Positions 1 through 9,323 of a stretch of 64,000 nt of DNA are shown here, in pieces. The translations under genes were made by a program, and so were the position numbers. How positions within the stretch are numbered: the stretch's first letter is position 1; every line of letters starts with the position of its first letter. A model generated the notes under the pieces. That model did no database searches, was not told the origin of the DNA, and saw only the letters and a program-made list of their open reading frames with translations. This DNA is from Melanopsichium pennsylvanicum (Eukaryota > Basidiomycota > Ustilaginomycetes > Ustilaginales). The stretch lies in NCBI GenBank assembly GCA_900208305.1, contig OAPG01000006.1:1-64000 (forward strand), read 5' to 3'.

Positions 1-506
1 TTTGCCTCAAAGTGCCGTCCACCCAAAAATACACACGAATTGCTGCATATTGGGCACATTTTCCTCTGCAACTGTACCATCAAAATTCCATTCAACACAC
101 ACAGACACACACACATTTATACGCACAAACCACTCCGCAAAAGATCGAAAGAAGGCGGTTTTATTTTCCCAAAAACATGCTCCAAGATAGTGTATGGATC
201 ATGATACGATATATTTTTCGCTTTTTTGATTGAGTTGTGCTGCGCTCGGTGAGATGCAGGCGTTGAAAGTGCCTGCTGTGATTCATGGCTGAGTGCCAAA
301 ACGATGTGAGCTGAAACGAGATCGCAGTTCAGACAGCATAAAGAATGAAAGTACACAATACAAGAACGAGACAGGAGCAGAATGGGAGAAATGATGATTG
401 ATGCGATTCAAAGATTGATACTGTTGTTACATATGTGAGAAGTGGGAAAGTGCGCTGTGTTTTTGGCACGAACGACGGTGCTCAAAACGGGGGCTGTGGT
501 GGAAGA
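1..506. other. 3' flank of MRPL47, no gene seen
   Basis: No convincing coding frame. There is a short CA-rich stretch near 100-112. The short open frames here lack homology, good start context or splice sites. It probably holds the 3' UTR of the mitochondrial ribosomal protein gene that ends at 507. Confidence 0.5.
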
Positions 507-1359
507 TTACGCCTTTTGCACGGTGAAATCGAATGCCTGAGCAGAGGGTTCTTCTTGTACATGTTCAAACAAGCTTGAGTTGGAATCTGGCACAGGCGTA
601 GGGTTGGCCTGACGAACCTGCTTCTGAGCCTCGATCAACGCCAAGCGACGTTCGTTGAGAACAAACTTGATGCGTGCCATCGACTTACGTACCTGCTCCC
701 ACAACAAATCAACAAACAAAAGAAAGTGAAAGCAATCAACGCCAATTGCTTTTGAGTGTCAGCAACTCGATTTGGCTTTATAATCATGATCAACAGCATG
801 AGCGCTGCTCAAGTATTTGGACAATACTAACCCTGTGGTTCTTCCTGCCCAAGTTTTCGCTCCACATCCTCGCAGCCTGTCGAGCACCGACCCTGTTTAG
901 CTCTTCCCAACTTGTGGCGAGCCGATTTCTCTCCATCAAAAGCACGTACCACAAGGTATGCAGATCCTTTGAACTTTTGAGCCTGAGTTCGCTGGCCAAC
1001 CAGCTTCTCGAATCTGCACTTCTTCCAAGATCGGCTTGATGCACGGCGTGCGGCAGATTGACAAAGTACTTTGGTGGAGAGATGGAATCGTTAGAAGCTT
1101 GCTCGAACACAGCGGTTCCGCCGATGTCTTTATTTACGATTTCGTGCGGACGAGTGCGAAAGAATTGGAGCAGGGGGTGTGCTGGGTACGCTTTGATCTG
1201 TTCCAATTGTGATTTTGGGATTGAGGGTAAGGCGGGCTGGGATTGCGAGGCGGGTCGGGTGGGTTTGGGGACGGGAGCTTGTGCGAGGCGAGAGGAAGAA
1301 GAGAAGGCGCGTGCGCTCGGGCACGGCATGATGCGAGTAAAGATTGACCTTGTCGACAT
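507..1359 (-). CDS. MRPL47: Mitochondrial large-subunit ribosomal protein uL29m (MRPL47 / yeast Mrpl4)
   Basis: Structural protein of the mitochondrial 54S ribosomal subunit. Two exons on the minus strand: 1359-832 and 692-507. The 139-nt intron (831-693) has donor GTTAGT and acceptor CAG, phase 0, giving 237 aa. The start at 1359 is chosen because it begins a typical mitochondrial presequence (MSTRSIFTRIMPCPSARAFS, rich in Arg/Ser with no acid); the open frame extends upstream but that part looks non-coding. The family core is visible as RSWLASELRLKSSKDLHTLW followed by LLMERNRLATSWEELNR. Exon 2 supplies the C-terminal helix VRKSMARIKFVLNERRLALI. The splice joins R176 to V177 in the middle of the conserved region, which supports the model. 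The nearest gene on the far side is the divergent G-alpha gene, 2.2 kb away. Identity rests on motif recognition. Confidence 0.85.
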
Positions 1360-2120
1360 TTTGATGCGAATCAATAGAGTCAGCAGGTCAATTAAAGTTA
1401 GTTTTGCTTGTATGTGGATGAGGGGTGATGATGGTGCAATAATGATATGACCACATGTTCGAAAGGTGTCTAACAAAGGCTTTTTGTTGCTTTCCAAATT
1501 TTAACCAAACCGGTGCCGAGTCGTGATGAATTTCTTTTTGCGATATGAAGATCTAACAAAACTAAAAACCAACCAAATTGAGACAAAACAACTCAGTCGT
1601 CATTCTTTGTAGCGACGACGACATTTTATTATTGTAAAGTATGAGTTTGCATGTATCATGGTCATCTTGACAACCCATTTTTAAGCAGCATGTTTTCAAG
1701 CGTAACACAAAGCAGGCAAGTGACTTTAGGTAAAGACAAACTCTGCGACAAGAGCCCCCTTACACCAATTTGGCATACGCAAGGCGGTGGGATTCGCCGG
1801 TACTGTATCGCCAACAACGTCGGCTTGAAACAGTCAAATCCCCTTGCATCCCCACCAAATTTTAGAAATGGAATCATGGTCTGTATGCATCATGTTATCT
1901 GCTACCGAAAAATCAGGTCGGTTGAAGTAATGCATCATTGAAACGAGCTCGATCAATGCGAGACCAGAGCTGAATTAGCTGAATCAGACGGATTGACAAT
2001 GCATAGCGGAGAGGCCAATGCAGCTGTGCTTGTGTCGATCCGAGTATCACATTGACGACAACCAATTCGTGTGAGTGCTGCAGGGACCTCGCTCGCTAAG
2101 CATTAGAAAATGGCTACAAC

Positions 2121-2129
2121 TCCCTTTGT
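2121..2129 (-). promoter_or_regulatory. Candidate pheromone response element (ACAAAGGGA, minus strand)
   Basis: Exact match to the smut pheromone response element bound by the HMG-box factor Prf1 (established for Ustilago maydis). It lies 1.4 kb upstream of the G-alpha start and about 0.8 kb upstream of MRPL47. Function here is inferred only from the motif and from the second copy nearby. Confidence 0.3.
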
Positions 2130-2297
2130 ATGTATTTGGACAAGCGTGTGGGAGCGTGCACTCAAAACCTCATCAAAGCTAAGTTTAAGTTGAGTTGAAA
2201 ATCTTTTGTTCTGTTGCCGGATAATTCGAGCAACATTACACCCGACAAGACGCTCAAATTTTCCCACAAGCGATGAAAGAGAGGCATGACAAAGATG

Positions 2298-2306
2298 ACA
2301 AAGGGA
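2298..2306 (+). promoter_or_regulatory. Candidate pheromone response element (ACAAAGGGA, plus strand)
   Basis: Second exact copy of the Prf1-type motif, 169 bp from the first and in opposite orientation. Pairs or clusters of this motif mark mating-regulated smut genes. The only other exact copy I noticed in the window (6753-6761) is inside the amidase coding region. Confidence 0.35.
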
Positions 2307-2640
2307 TATGGTCTATCATAAACATCATTTGTACCTGATCCAGCAGCAAATTTTGGCGCATTAGCTCACAACAAATCACATGCTGGTTTGGGAAGTATAA
2401 CAAGAAGAGCAACTTGATCAAGAGTAGCACACGTCTTTGCGATGAAGGTGTCCCCCGCTTTCTTTTCCTCTTCCCCTGTCCCTCCATTTCAAAGTTGTAT
2501 TCCTCGCAGATCATCGTACACATTTGGAACAGTGTTGATCTTGACATTGCATCTCTACTTAATTTTGCTCTGCCATTTGATTAAAACTTACAAAAAGAAT
2601 AAACTCTTTCACGCACTCAACATCTTTGGCCAAGAGAGCA

Positions 2641-2700
2641 GGAGAAAGAGAGAGAGAGAGAGAGACAGCAGGAGAGAGAGTAAGAGAGATAGAGAAGGAC
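2641..2700. repeat. GA-rich low-complexity tract
   Basis: Imperfect (GA)n run with interspersed CAG/TA, upstream of the G-alpha gene. A similar shorter (GA)n run occurs at 10019-10036 upstream of ALG6. Such tracts are common in fungal promoters and leaders. Confidence 0.7.
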
Positions 2701-2902
2701 ACACAGAGGCGAGCCAAAGAAACCATTTGAAACTCCGACCAAGCGCCTCTCAGCGTTTGTGCATCATAAAGTTATCACTCGCACAGAGTCACATCCCATC
2801 CCACCGCACCCACGAGGTTGGCTAAGTTACTTTATCTCTCTCTCTCCAAAGTGGGCACACTTCAGCCCGCAGACACCCCCAAGTTCCAGTGTTGTATTGT
2901 GT

Positions 2903-2962
2903 TGTGCTGTAAGTTACTGTGCTGTAAGTTACTGTGCTGTAAGTTACTGTGCTGTAAAGTAA
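2903..2962. repeat. 15-bp tandem repeat, about 4 copies
   Basis: Unit TGTGCTGTAAGTTAC, three exact copies (2903-2947) and a degenerate fourth. Each unit carries the splice-donor-like string GTAAGT. It lies 600 bp upstream of the G-alpha start, in probable 5' leader or promoter. Confidence 0.85.
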
Positions 2963-3564
2963 ATTACGGTGCAGGTACTGTATACACATAACGCCACCAC
3001 CTTACTTGCATCCATCTAAGCCACCAATTCTTTCGCCCAGACCAGACGCATTTAGCACCGTGCGACTTCCTTTACTCTCAGCACACCAATTAGCGCAAAG
3101 CCAATCCGCCGCTGGTAGCAACACGAGAGCCCTCTCTTTTTCATTCCCCGCATCTACTCAGTATCCTGCCAAATCACCGGTCTACCTCAATCTGTCCGAC
3201 CACTTTGTCCTCAACGTGGCCCCATCTCGATACTTGTTCTTACTCTGTCACCATCTTCCTCATCCTAACCATCACCACCACCATCTCTTCCTCAACATCG
3301 GTCACCACCTTATACGCCCGGCTTCCGTCTATCTCTACCGACTCTATAATCTTTTGGCCTCTACGCATAGCAATCTCAACAGTGCCGACGAGCTTCTTCA
3401 ACACTTGAACCGTCCCTCCCTGCACGTTTCGTTTCTCGGTGCCCAGCCGTTTTCAGCCTCTCACTAACAAGAAGGGCAGCACAGACAGCTGACACGCTCG
3501 CACAACTATACGCCACAACCAACTCTACCTCTCGATTGCATTTCACCTCCTCTACCTTGTCAAA

Positions 3565-4638
3565 ATGGGCTCGTGCATGTCTGCCGAAGCCTCCCAGCTC
3601 GACTCGCCAGAATCCAAAAAGTCGCGCCAACTAGACAGACAAATCAAAGAAGATGAAAAGTCACTTTCCCGAGAGGTCAAGTTGCTCCTCCTCGGCGCAG
3701 GAGAGTCGGGCAAATCCACCATCCTTAAAAGCATGCGTATTATCCACCATATCCCTTTTACCCAAGAAGAACAGGAAAACTTTCGACGTCTTGTGTTTCT
3801 CAACCTCGTACAAGGCATGAAGACCATCCTCGACGTCATGGAGGAGTGGACCATCAACTTTGAAAACCATTCCAACGTCGACCATCTTTCGCTCTTTGTC
3901 TCGTACCCCGACATTAGCGAAGACGAGCCTTTCCCTCAAAATTATCTCGCACCCTTGTCGGATCTGTGGTCCGACAAAGGTGTGCAAAGCGTGTATCGTA
4001 GAGGTAATGAGGCTGCAGTGCCGGATAACATGTCGTACTACTACGCTCACCTTGCACGCTTGTTCAGTCCCGATTATACCCCAACCGAAAGTGACATTCT
4101 GCGATGTAGGAACAAGACCACCGGTATCATTGAAACCACTTTTCCGCTTCAAGATCGAGTGTATCGCATCTTTGACGTGGGTGGACAGCGTTCCGAACGC
4201 AAAAAGTGGATCCACTGCTTTGAAGGTGTCACCGCCGTTCTATTCTGCGTTGCTTTATCCGGTTACGATTCGTGCCTGGTTGAAGATAAGGATAGCAACC
4301 AAATGCAAGAGGCGCTCATGCTCTTTGATTCCATCTGCAACAGCAAGTGGTTCACGCGAACTTCCATGATTCTTTTCCTCAACAAAGTCGACGTTTTCAG
4401 GAACAAGATCGCCTATAGCAGCATCAAACATTACTTCCCAGATTATAACGCTGATGATAACGATTTCAACGCGGCGAGGAATTACTTTAAAGCAAGGTTC
4501 TGTAGGCTTAATAGGAGTCCAACAAAGGAGATTTATCCGAGCTTCACAAATGCTACCGATGTTTCGTTGCTCAAGATTGTCATGGCGAGCGTGACGGATA
4601 TCATCTTGACGAATAACTTGAGGGACATTGTCTTGTAA
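3565..4638 (+). CDS. gpa2: Heterotrimeric G-protein alpha subunit, GNA-2-like class
   Basis: GTP-binding alpha subunit that couples seven-helix receptors to cAMP or MAP-kinase signalling at the plasma membrane. Single-exon, 357 aa, the usual length. The N-terminus MGSCMS fits N-myristoylation at Gly2 and palmitoylation at Cys4. P-loop GAGESGKS is at about 44-51, switch I RCRNKTTGI has catalytic Arg182, switch II DVGGQRSERKKWIHCFE has catalytic Gln208, and FLNKVDVF is the guanine-specificity loop. The strings VEDKDSNQMQEALML and KEIYPSFTNATD resemble Neurospora GNA-2 rather than GNA-1 or GNA-3. The C-terminus ends RDIVL and lacks the Cys four from the end used by pertussis toxin. Of the four smut G-alpha genes, gpa2 is my best assignment, by class only. 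The stop lies in an A-rich 3' region. Confidence 0.93.
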   Translation: MGSCMSAEASQLDSPESKKSRQLDRQIKEDEKSLSREVKLLLLGAGESGKSTILKSMRIIHHIPFTQEEQENFRRLVFLNLVQGMKTILDVMEEWTINFENHSNVDHLSLFVSYPDISEDEPFPQNYLAPLSDLWSDKGVQSVYRRGNEAAVPDNMSYYYAHLARLFSPDYTPTESDILRCRNKTTGIIETTFPLQDRVYRIFDVGGQRSERKKWIHCFEGVTAVLFCVALSGYDSCLVEDKDSNQMQEALMLFDSICNSKWFTRTSMILFLNKVDVFRNKIAYSSIKHYFPDYNADDNDFNAARNYFKARFCRLNRSPTKEIYPSFTNATDVSLLKIVMASVTDIILTNNLRDIVL

Positions 4639-4782
4639 AAAAAAAAACAAAAAAACAAAAAACAAAAAAAAAAGCATGAAACAAAAAAAGAGGATGAACG
4701 CAATACCCCCGACTTGCCCTCCTTCTCCCCTCGCCCGTTTTCTTCCTTACTTGGGCAATGTCGTTTATCGATCACCTTATAA

Positions 4783-4825
<43 letters not shown>

Positions 4826-5018
4826 CCGTTGACTCTGATCCATCCCTGGGAGGAAAAAGAAAAGAAAAGAAGAAAAAAAACCAACACACACAATACCACT
4901 CTAGACAATCAGACATGCTTGTATTTTATATTTCGCAATCGCGAATTACATTTGATAACTTTTGTTTGTTGTTTTGATTGCACCGACCTTTTCACTTGCA
5001 ATTCGGCTAGAGCCAAGG
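4639..5018. other. Convergent 3' region between G-alpha and amidase
   Basis: No gene. It starts with an A-rich tract right after the G-alpha stop (about 4637-4690, A interrupted by C and G), followed by a CA microsatellite. It holds the 3' UTRs of both convergent genes. Confidence 0.6.
4785..4822. repeat. (AC)19 microsatellite
   Basis: Nineteen uninterrupted AC units in the convergent 3' region. Likely length-polymorphic between strains. Confidence 0.97.
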
Positions 5019-6848
5019 TCAAGTTTGCATGTTGCCATTCGACTTGACCAAATGCTTGATCTGGCTGTTTGCAACTGCGGCAGCGTAAGGCTTTCTGTGA
5101 ATCCTTACGTTGGTGGCGTTTTGGTACGCATGGGCGATTCGGAGCAAGAGCGGTTCGCTCCATTTTGCACTTGTGAAGCTGATGCCCGTGGGGGCTTGGG
5201 GGAAAGGGTAGTATGGAAAGTGTTTTCCTACTTGAGTATGGTTTGCATAGAAACCCATTGGAACGCTAATCACCGGATACTGAGCACGATCTGCAATGGG
5301 GTACAAGGGAAAATTTCCACCACTGGGACTGACAATGGCCTGTACGTTGTACTTGTTCATGGCGCCATCGATACCCATTTGTCTCGACAGTTTGAATCCA
5401 AATTGTCTGTACGCATCAATCGTCGAGTTGGGTTTGGTTTGAAGCGCTTTGATGAGAAAACCTTGGTCAGTCTGATTACCTGCTAATTCCAAACTCGGGT
5501 TCGCAATACCAAAGTAAATGATTCCACCCAAATCGTAAACCGCAGATGGTACCGACAAGAGATTGGAAATGTACTTTTCCAACCCTACACGCATCTCGGT
5601 TTGCCACATAACCGACTGGGTGTTGTCGGAACTGTTGTAGAAGAAAGTTTGGTCTGGATCAGAGACGTTGTTGCCTATACAGTCCAGGGTAACTTGAACC
5701 ATCTCTGCTCCCAAATCGCGCAGAATTTGAATCGAGTTTTTGTAAGCAGCACTAACCGAATCGTCCCAACCTTGCAACGTCTGGTTGGCGAAAAAAGTTG
5801 TTCCCGAGTAACCCAATCGCATGCCCTTCAAAGGCTTGTCCTCGATATAGTCATCTCGGAAATGTTTGGCTGCGGCATAGTCAATACCCTTGGCAACATG
5901 ACTCGGCTGAGACCACGTAGCCTCGTCCGCTTGGTCCTTTCCATGGTATGCCATCGCAGTCAAAAGGTACGCCACGTCCTTTACACTCCTTGCAAACGGA
6001 CCTACGCTATCTTGTGTTGAACTAATTGGAATCACACCTGACCTGCTAATTAGGCCGACAGTCGGCTTGATTCCAACAATATTGTTGTAGCTCGCAGGAC
6101 AAATGATACTTCCTGAAGTTTGACTTCCAACACTTGCTGCAGCAAGTCCTGCTGCTACTGCGACAGCTGAACCGGAAGAAGACGAGCAGGGATTACCTCC
6201 TGGCCAGTATGCACTCGTTCCGAAACCTCCCCTTGGACTGTATGCTTGAGTCTGGTTGACCAAACCTCGTGCTTGAGCCCAAACGCTCATATTTGCTTTT
6301 CCAAGAATCACCGCACCCGCTTTCCTTAATGTAGTCACACTAGGCGAATCGTAGGGTACAATCGAGTTTAGCAAAGTGTAGCTACCGGCAGTAGTGTTCA
6401 TACCCAAACTCGAATTCGTCGCAACATTGTCCTTGATCACGATAGGGATGCCATGCAAGCCACCCCTGATCTTTCCCTTGATGCGTTCCTGGTCAAGTTT
6501 AGCAGCCTCGGACAGCGCGACGGGCGAAGTTTCAATGATAGCCCTGAGGCCGGGCCCGTTGATGTTCACCTCTTCGATACGAGCAAGGTAGGCTGAGACC
6601 AAATCGACGCCGGTAAAGTCGCCACGAGAAAGACCAGCTTGTAGACTATCGATGGTAGCATCGAGCAGATCCGGGTACGCAGTCAACTCGGCGTTGGAGT
6701 TGGATTCGCGAAGGGAGGAGGATTGGTCAGGCGCTGCAATGACCACTTCATGTCCCTTTGTGGTGGAAGCAGTATTTGCACCTTGCATATACGCGAGCAA
6801 GGTGGCGATGAGTACAACTACCAAGCTGGATGAGACTAACTTGGCCAT
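5019..6848 (-). CDS. Secreted amidase, amidase-signature family
   Basis: Hydrolase cleaving C-N amide bonds with a Ser-cisSer-Lys triad; the substrate cannot be told. Single exon. I chose the ATG at 6848 (context CCAAGATGGCC), giving 609 aa that start with a signal peptide (hydrophobic VSSSLVVVLIATLLAYM); the open frame continues upstream to 7016 but that part is unlike protein. The signature includes IVIKDN with Lys139, the Gly/Ser loop PCSSSSGSAVAVAAG (cis-Ser among 222-225) and SQTSGSIICPAS with nucleophile Ser247. Many Asn-x-Ser/Thr sites (NSS, NTT, NMS, NQT, NVS, NAT) fit passage through the secretory pathway. Length suits the fungal extracellular/vacuolar amidase branch rather than GatA. 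A TATA-like TATATAATTA lies near 6950 on the minus strand. It is convergent with the G-alpha gene. Confidence 0.9.
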   Translation of the reverse strand: MAKLVSSSLVVVLIATLLAYMQGANTASTTKGHEVVIAAPDQSSSLRESNSNAELTAYPDLLDATIDSLQAGLSRGDFTGVDLVSAYLARIEEVNINGPGLRAIIETSPVALSEAAKLDQERIKGKIRGGLHGIPIVIKDNVATNSSLGMNTTAGSYTLLNSIVPYDSPSVTTLRKAGAVILGKANMSVWAQARGLVNQTQAYSPRGGFGTSAYWPGGNPCSSSSGSAVAVAAGLAAASVGSQTSGSIICPASYNNIVGIKPTVGLISRSGVIPISSTQDSVGPFARSVKDVAYLLTAMAYHGKDQADEATWSQPSHVAKGIDYAAAKHFRDDYIEDKPLKGMRLGYSGTTFFANQTLQGWDDSVSAAYKNSIQILRDLGAEMVQVTLDCIGNNVSDPDQTFFYNSSDNTQSVMWQTEMRVGLEKYISNLLSVPSAVYDLGGIIYFGIANPSLELAGNQTDQGFLIKALQTKPNSTIDAYRQFGFKLSRQMGIDGAMNKYNVQAIVSPSGGNFPLYPIADRAQYPVISVPMGFYANHTQVGKHFPYYPFPQAPTGISFTSAKWSEPLLLRIAHAYQNATNVRIHRKPYAAAVANSQIKHLVKSNGNMQT

Positions 6849-7937
6849 CTTGGATAGCTTGTCAGCGCGTTTGCCTTTATCGTTGTGTCCTTCGTCTATT
6901 ACGGAAGATTGAACCTTGCGAGATGTCATTCTGCCCCTTCCGATGGTGTAATTATATATGATACCAACCGATCGAGAGAGAGCGCCAAGAGTCGGGTAAA
7001 TGATGGTCACGATCAATCTTCGCCCAAGTCTGCGTCGTTATCGCCTCCTCCCGCTTGACGTTGATAGACGAGCCCCCTGAGACGCGCGTAGATTAAGCAG
7101 CATGGGTGAAACGAACACCACTACAGTCTTTCTCAAGTGACGCTTATGGCTATACATTCAGTACGCCTATCCAAACACGACGTCGCTCCGAAACGGAAGT
7201 TCAGCTTTAGATGAGCGCAGCTTTGAGCCAATCGGTGCGACGCTTCCTCCAGTGATCTTGTCAATTTCTAAAAACAGGCTGATAGCGTACCGTAAATTAC
7301 ATTAACCTACAAGTAAAGTAAAATGTTTGTTTTTTTTTGCGGACGAGGTTGTTCCGACCTTTGATATCGCTTCTGTTTTTACCGAGGAGTTAGTCTCAAG
7401 ACTAGTTCTTGGCCTCGTCAGATCTTCTCCTGCTTTGATTGCCGTCTCTTTTTAATAATTCGAGCCCAAAAAAATATAAACATAATTACCGAACAAATTT
7501 GTCAACACATCCGGCGATATCAACTCCTAGGCACAAAAACATCCTAGATCTACCATGACACCCAATCGATTGCGAACGAGTTTCCCCTTGACCTCAAAAT
7601 AGATCAATCAGCTTCTCTTTACACATCTCAGATAAGTACAGTAGCTTCACGCGTATGCACACCATCAGAATCAGCAACCGCAGCATGGAAACGTGATCAC
7701 CGCAAACACCTGATGTTGTAGGTGCGTTGGCTTATATCATTTTGGTAGCGTAGAGCTGACGCATATGCGAGTGTGAGTTCAAGGTAAAAGCTTGTGTACA
7801 AAGCGACATCACTGTGTGTGTGTGCGTGTGTGTGTGTGTGGAAAGTGTTGTGATGTCGCAAGCTAAAAGTAGGCCGAAACGAGCTGACGAGCGAGAGACA
7901 CGGAGGAGAGGACTAAGTGAAAAGTACGAAGATCGCT
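6849..7937. other. Amidase promoter and RPL43 3' flank
   Basis: No supported gene in about 1.1 kb. The left side is the amidase promoter. The right side is the 3' UTR and terminator of RPL43 (minus strand) and includes a GT/CA dinucleotide run. One 88-aa minus-strand frame (7732-7998) overlaps the last RPL43 exon and is spurious. Confidence 0.55.
7813..7840. repeat. GT dinucleotide run with one GC interruption
   Basis: Short microsatellite in the probable 3' UTR of RPL43 (reads CA on the transcript strand). Confidence 0.9.
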
Positions 7938-9323
7938 TAGGCCTCGGTGAGCTCTCGGAGACGTCGGATGGTGCTGTCAAGGTGGGAATGGAAAGCAAAG
8001 TAGGGTAGAGTCAGTGATGAGGCTCGGTGGTGTGCAAACATGGTCGAACGTGATGTAGAGAGGGCAAAAACGTTCTTCCCAGCAGTCTCGGTTATGTTAT
8101 CTAGAGCACATGGTTGCGCCGCCTTCCACTCGATGCATTTCGCCTGTGCGCTCCCTTAAACTACTCGCCCGTCACTGCAGCGGCCTCGTCCAAAGGTAGA
8201 CCGAACACCTATTGCAGATTTATTTCTCCTCTCACTCGTGCTGGGGTACGTTGGGGCTCCCACTCAAGTCCGCTCATGCCGTTAATGTCGTCCGAGACTT
8301 TACTTTCCCCCGACGCATTCCCTCTTTCAATCGCGTGCCCTGGTAATGCATGGATACTTACGATCGGACGGTGGCAGCAGCGCTGGTGGAAAGGGTCCAA
8401 GCACCGCCTGCCATGACCTTCTTGCAGGCACGGCACTCCCAGATTCCGACAGCCTTGCGCTTAACCGAGTCCTTGCCGCAGAAAGTGCAAGTGTACTTGG
8501 AGTGCTGCGAGATTTCGATCTTCTTGATCTGACGACGGAGCGAGGCACCGTAACGGGTACCGTACTTTCCGGTGATTCCAACCTTGACCGTGCGCTTCGA
8601 CTGTTGTTTTCCGAGTCATAAGATCATGTGCACGTGTTAGTCGGGTATGATTCTGATGCTGAAGAGCGACTGATAGACTTCGGCTTGGATCGAACGGTGA
8701 CGACACTTCTGCTGTGAGTGCTGGTAGTCGAAACGAGTAAAGGACATATGCTGAACGTAACTGTAACTGCTGTGGTACTCTTTGGTAATCAATCATGCAT
8801 CGATGATTGCTACTTAGTTGACTGTGAAGATATAGCCGGCCCACCGTCGAGAAAACATATGCATGTTGAACGCAAAGTGAATGTCATGCTGTGCTGTCGC
8901 AAGTGCAACGTTGACGGGAATGAGATGGCTAGATATTGAACACCATCGACAAACTGCAAAGAAATCAAATTGCCATGAAGTTCCCTTGCATACGATCTAG
9001 CCGATCCAGATATTCTCTGATTTGACATTTGTGAATGCATTTGCTATGCTCCTGCAGCGGCACTTTTCTCTATTGTCCGCTCATCGTTGAACGACGATAT
9101 ACTTGTTGATGTCGTTGCAGTCAGAATATGCAGCGGTTGATTCTTCATGATGTGCGGTTGACTCCATTGTTATATTGCGATCACAAATCTTCTTCTTGTG
9201 TGTCTGTCGGTTGTTGTGTCAAAAGCCATGCTGATCCAATGTCGATGCGATGTGACCAGTGTGTATTGTCGAATGTCATGGTGGATCGAGTCGTCGCCGT
9301 TGGTGCCTGATAACACTTACCAT
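7938..9323 (-). CDS. RPL43: 60S ribosomal protein eL43 (RPL43 / L37a), three exons, first exon only ATG
   Basis: Zinc-ribbon protein of the cytosolic large ribosomal subunit. Minus-strand exons are 9323-9321 (the ATG alone, followed at once by donor GTAAGTG), 8600-8362 and 7974-7938. Introns are 9320-8601 (720 nt, acceptor AACAG) and 8361-7975 (387 nt, donor GTAAGT, acceptor GACAG). The spliced product is 92 aa, the family length. Exon 2 encodes [20 protein letters not shown] through to AAATVR and exon 3 completes [12 protein letters not shown] with TAA. The zinc ribbon shows CTFCG and CRACKK (CxxC...CxxC). Intron phases and length both close exactly. The ATG-only exon is inferred from the strong AAGATG|GTAAGTG context. 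Intron-rich ribosomal-protein genes are usual in fungi. Confidence 0.9.

Larger units (their letters stand above)
1360..3564. other. Divergent intergenic region and long 5' leader of the G-alpha gene
   Basis: 2.2 kb between MRPL47 and the G-alpha gene with no supported coding sequence. It contains two ACAAAGGGA elements (listed separately), a GA-rich stretch, a 15-bp tandem repeat and a pyrimidine-rich stretch from about 3100 to 3560 that looks like fungal 5' UTR. Several short ATG-initiated frames in the leader could act as upstream ORFs. Confidence 0.5.

Noticed and set aside
3661..4215. 184-codon minus-strand frame inside the G-alpha gene
   Set aside because: Antisense shadow of a strongly conserved G-alpha coding region.
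6753..6761. Third exact ACAAAGGGA match (minus strand)
   Set aside because: Lies inside the amidase coding region, so a promoter role is unlikely.
8601..9320. Possible intronic C/D snoRNA in the long RPL43 intron
   Set aside because: No paired C (RUGAUGA) and D (CUGA) boxes with flanking stem were found on the transcript strand by eye.
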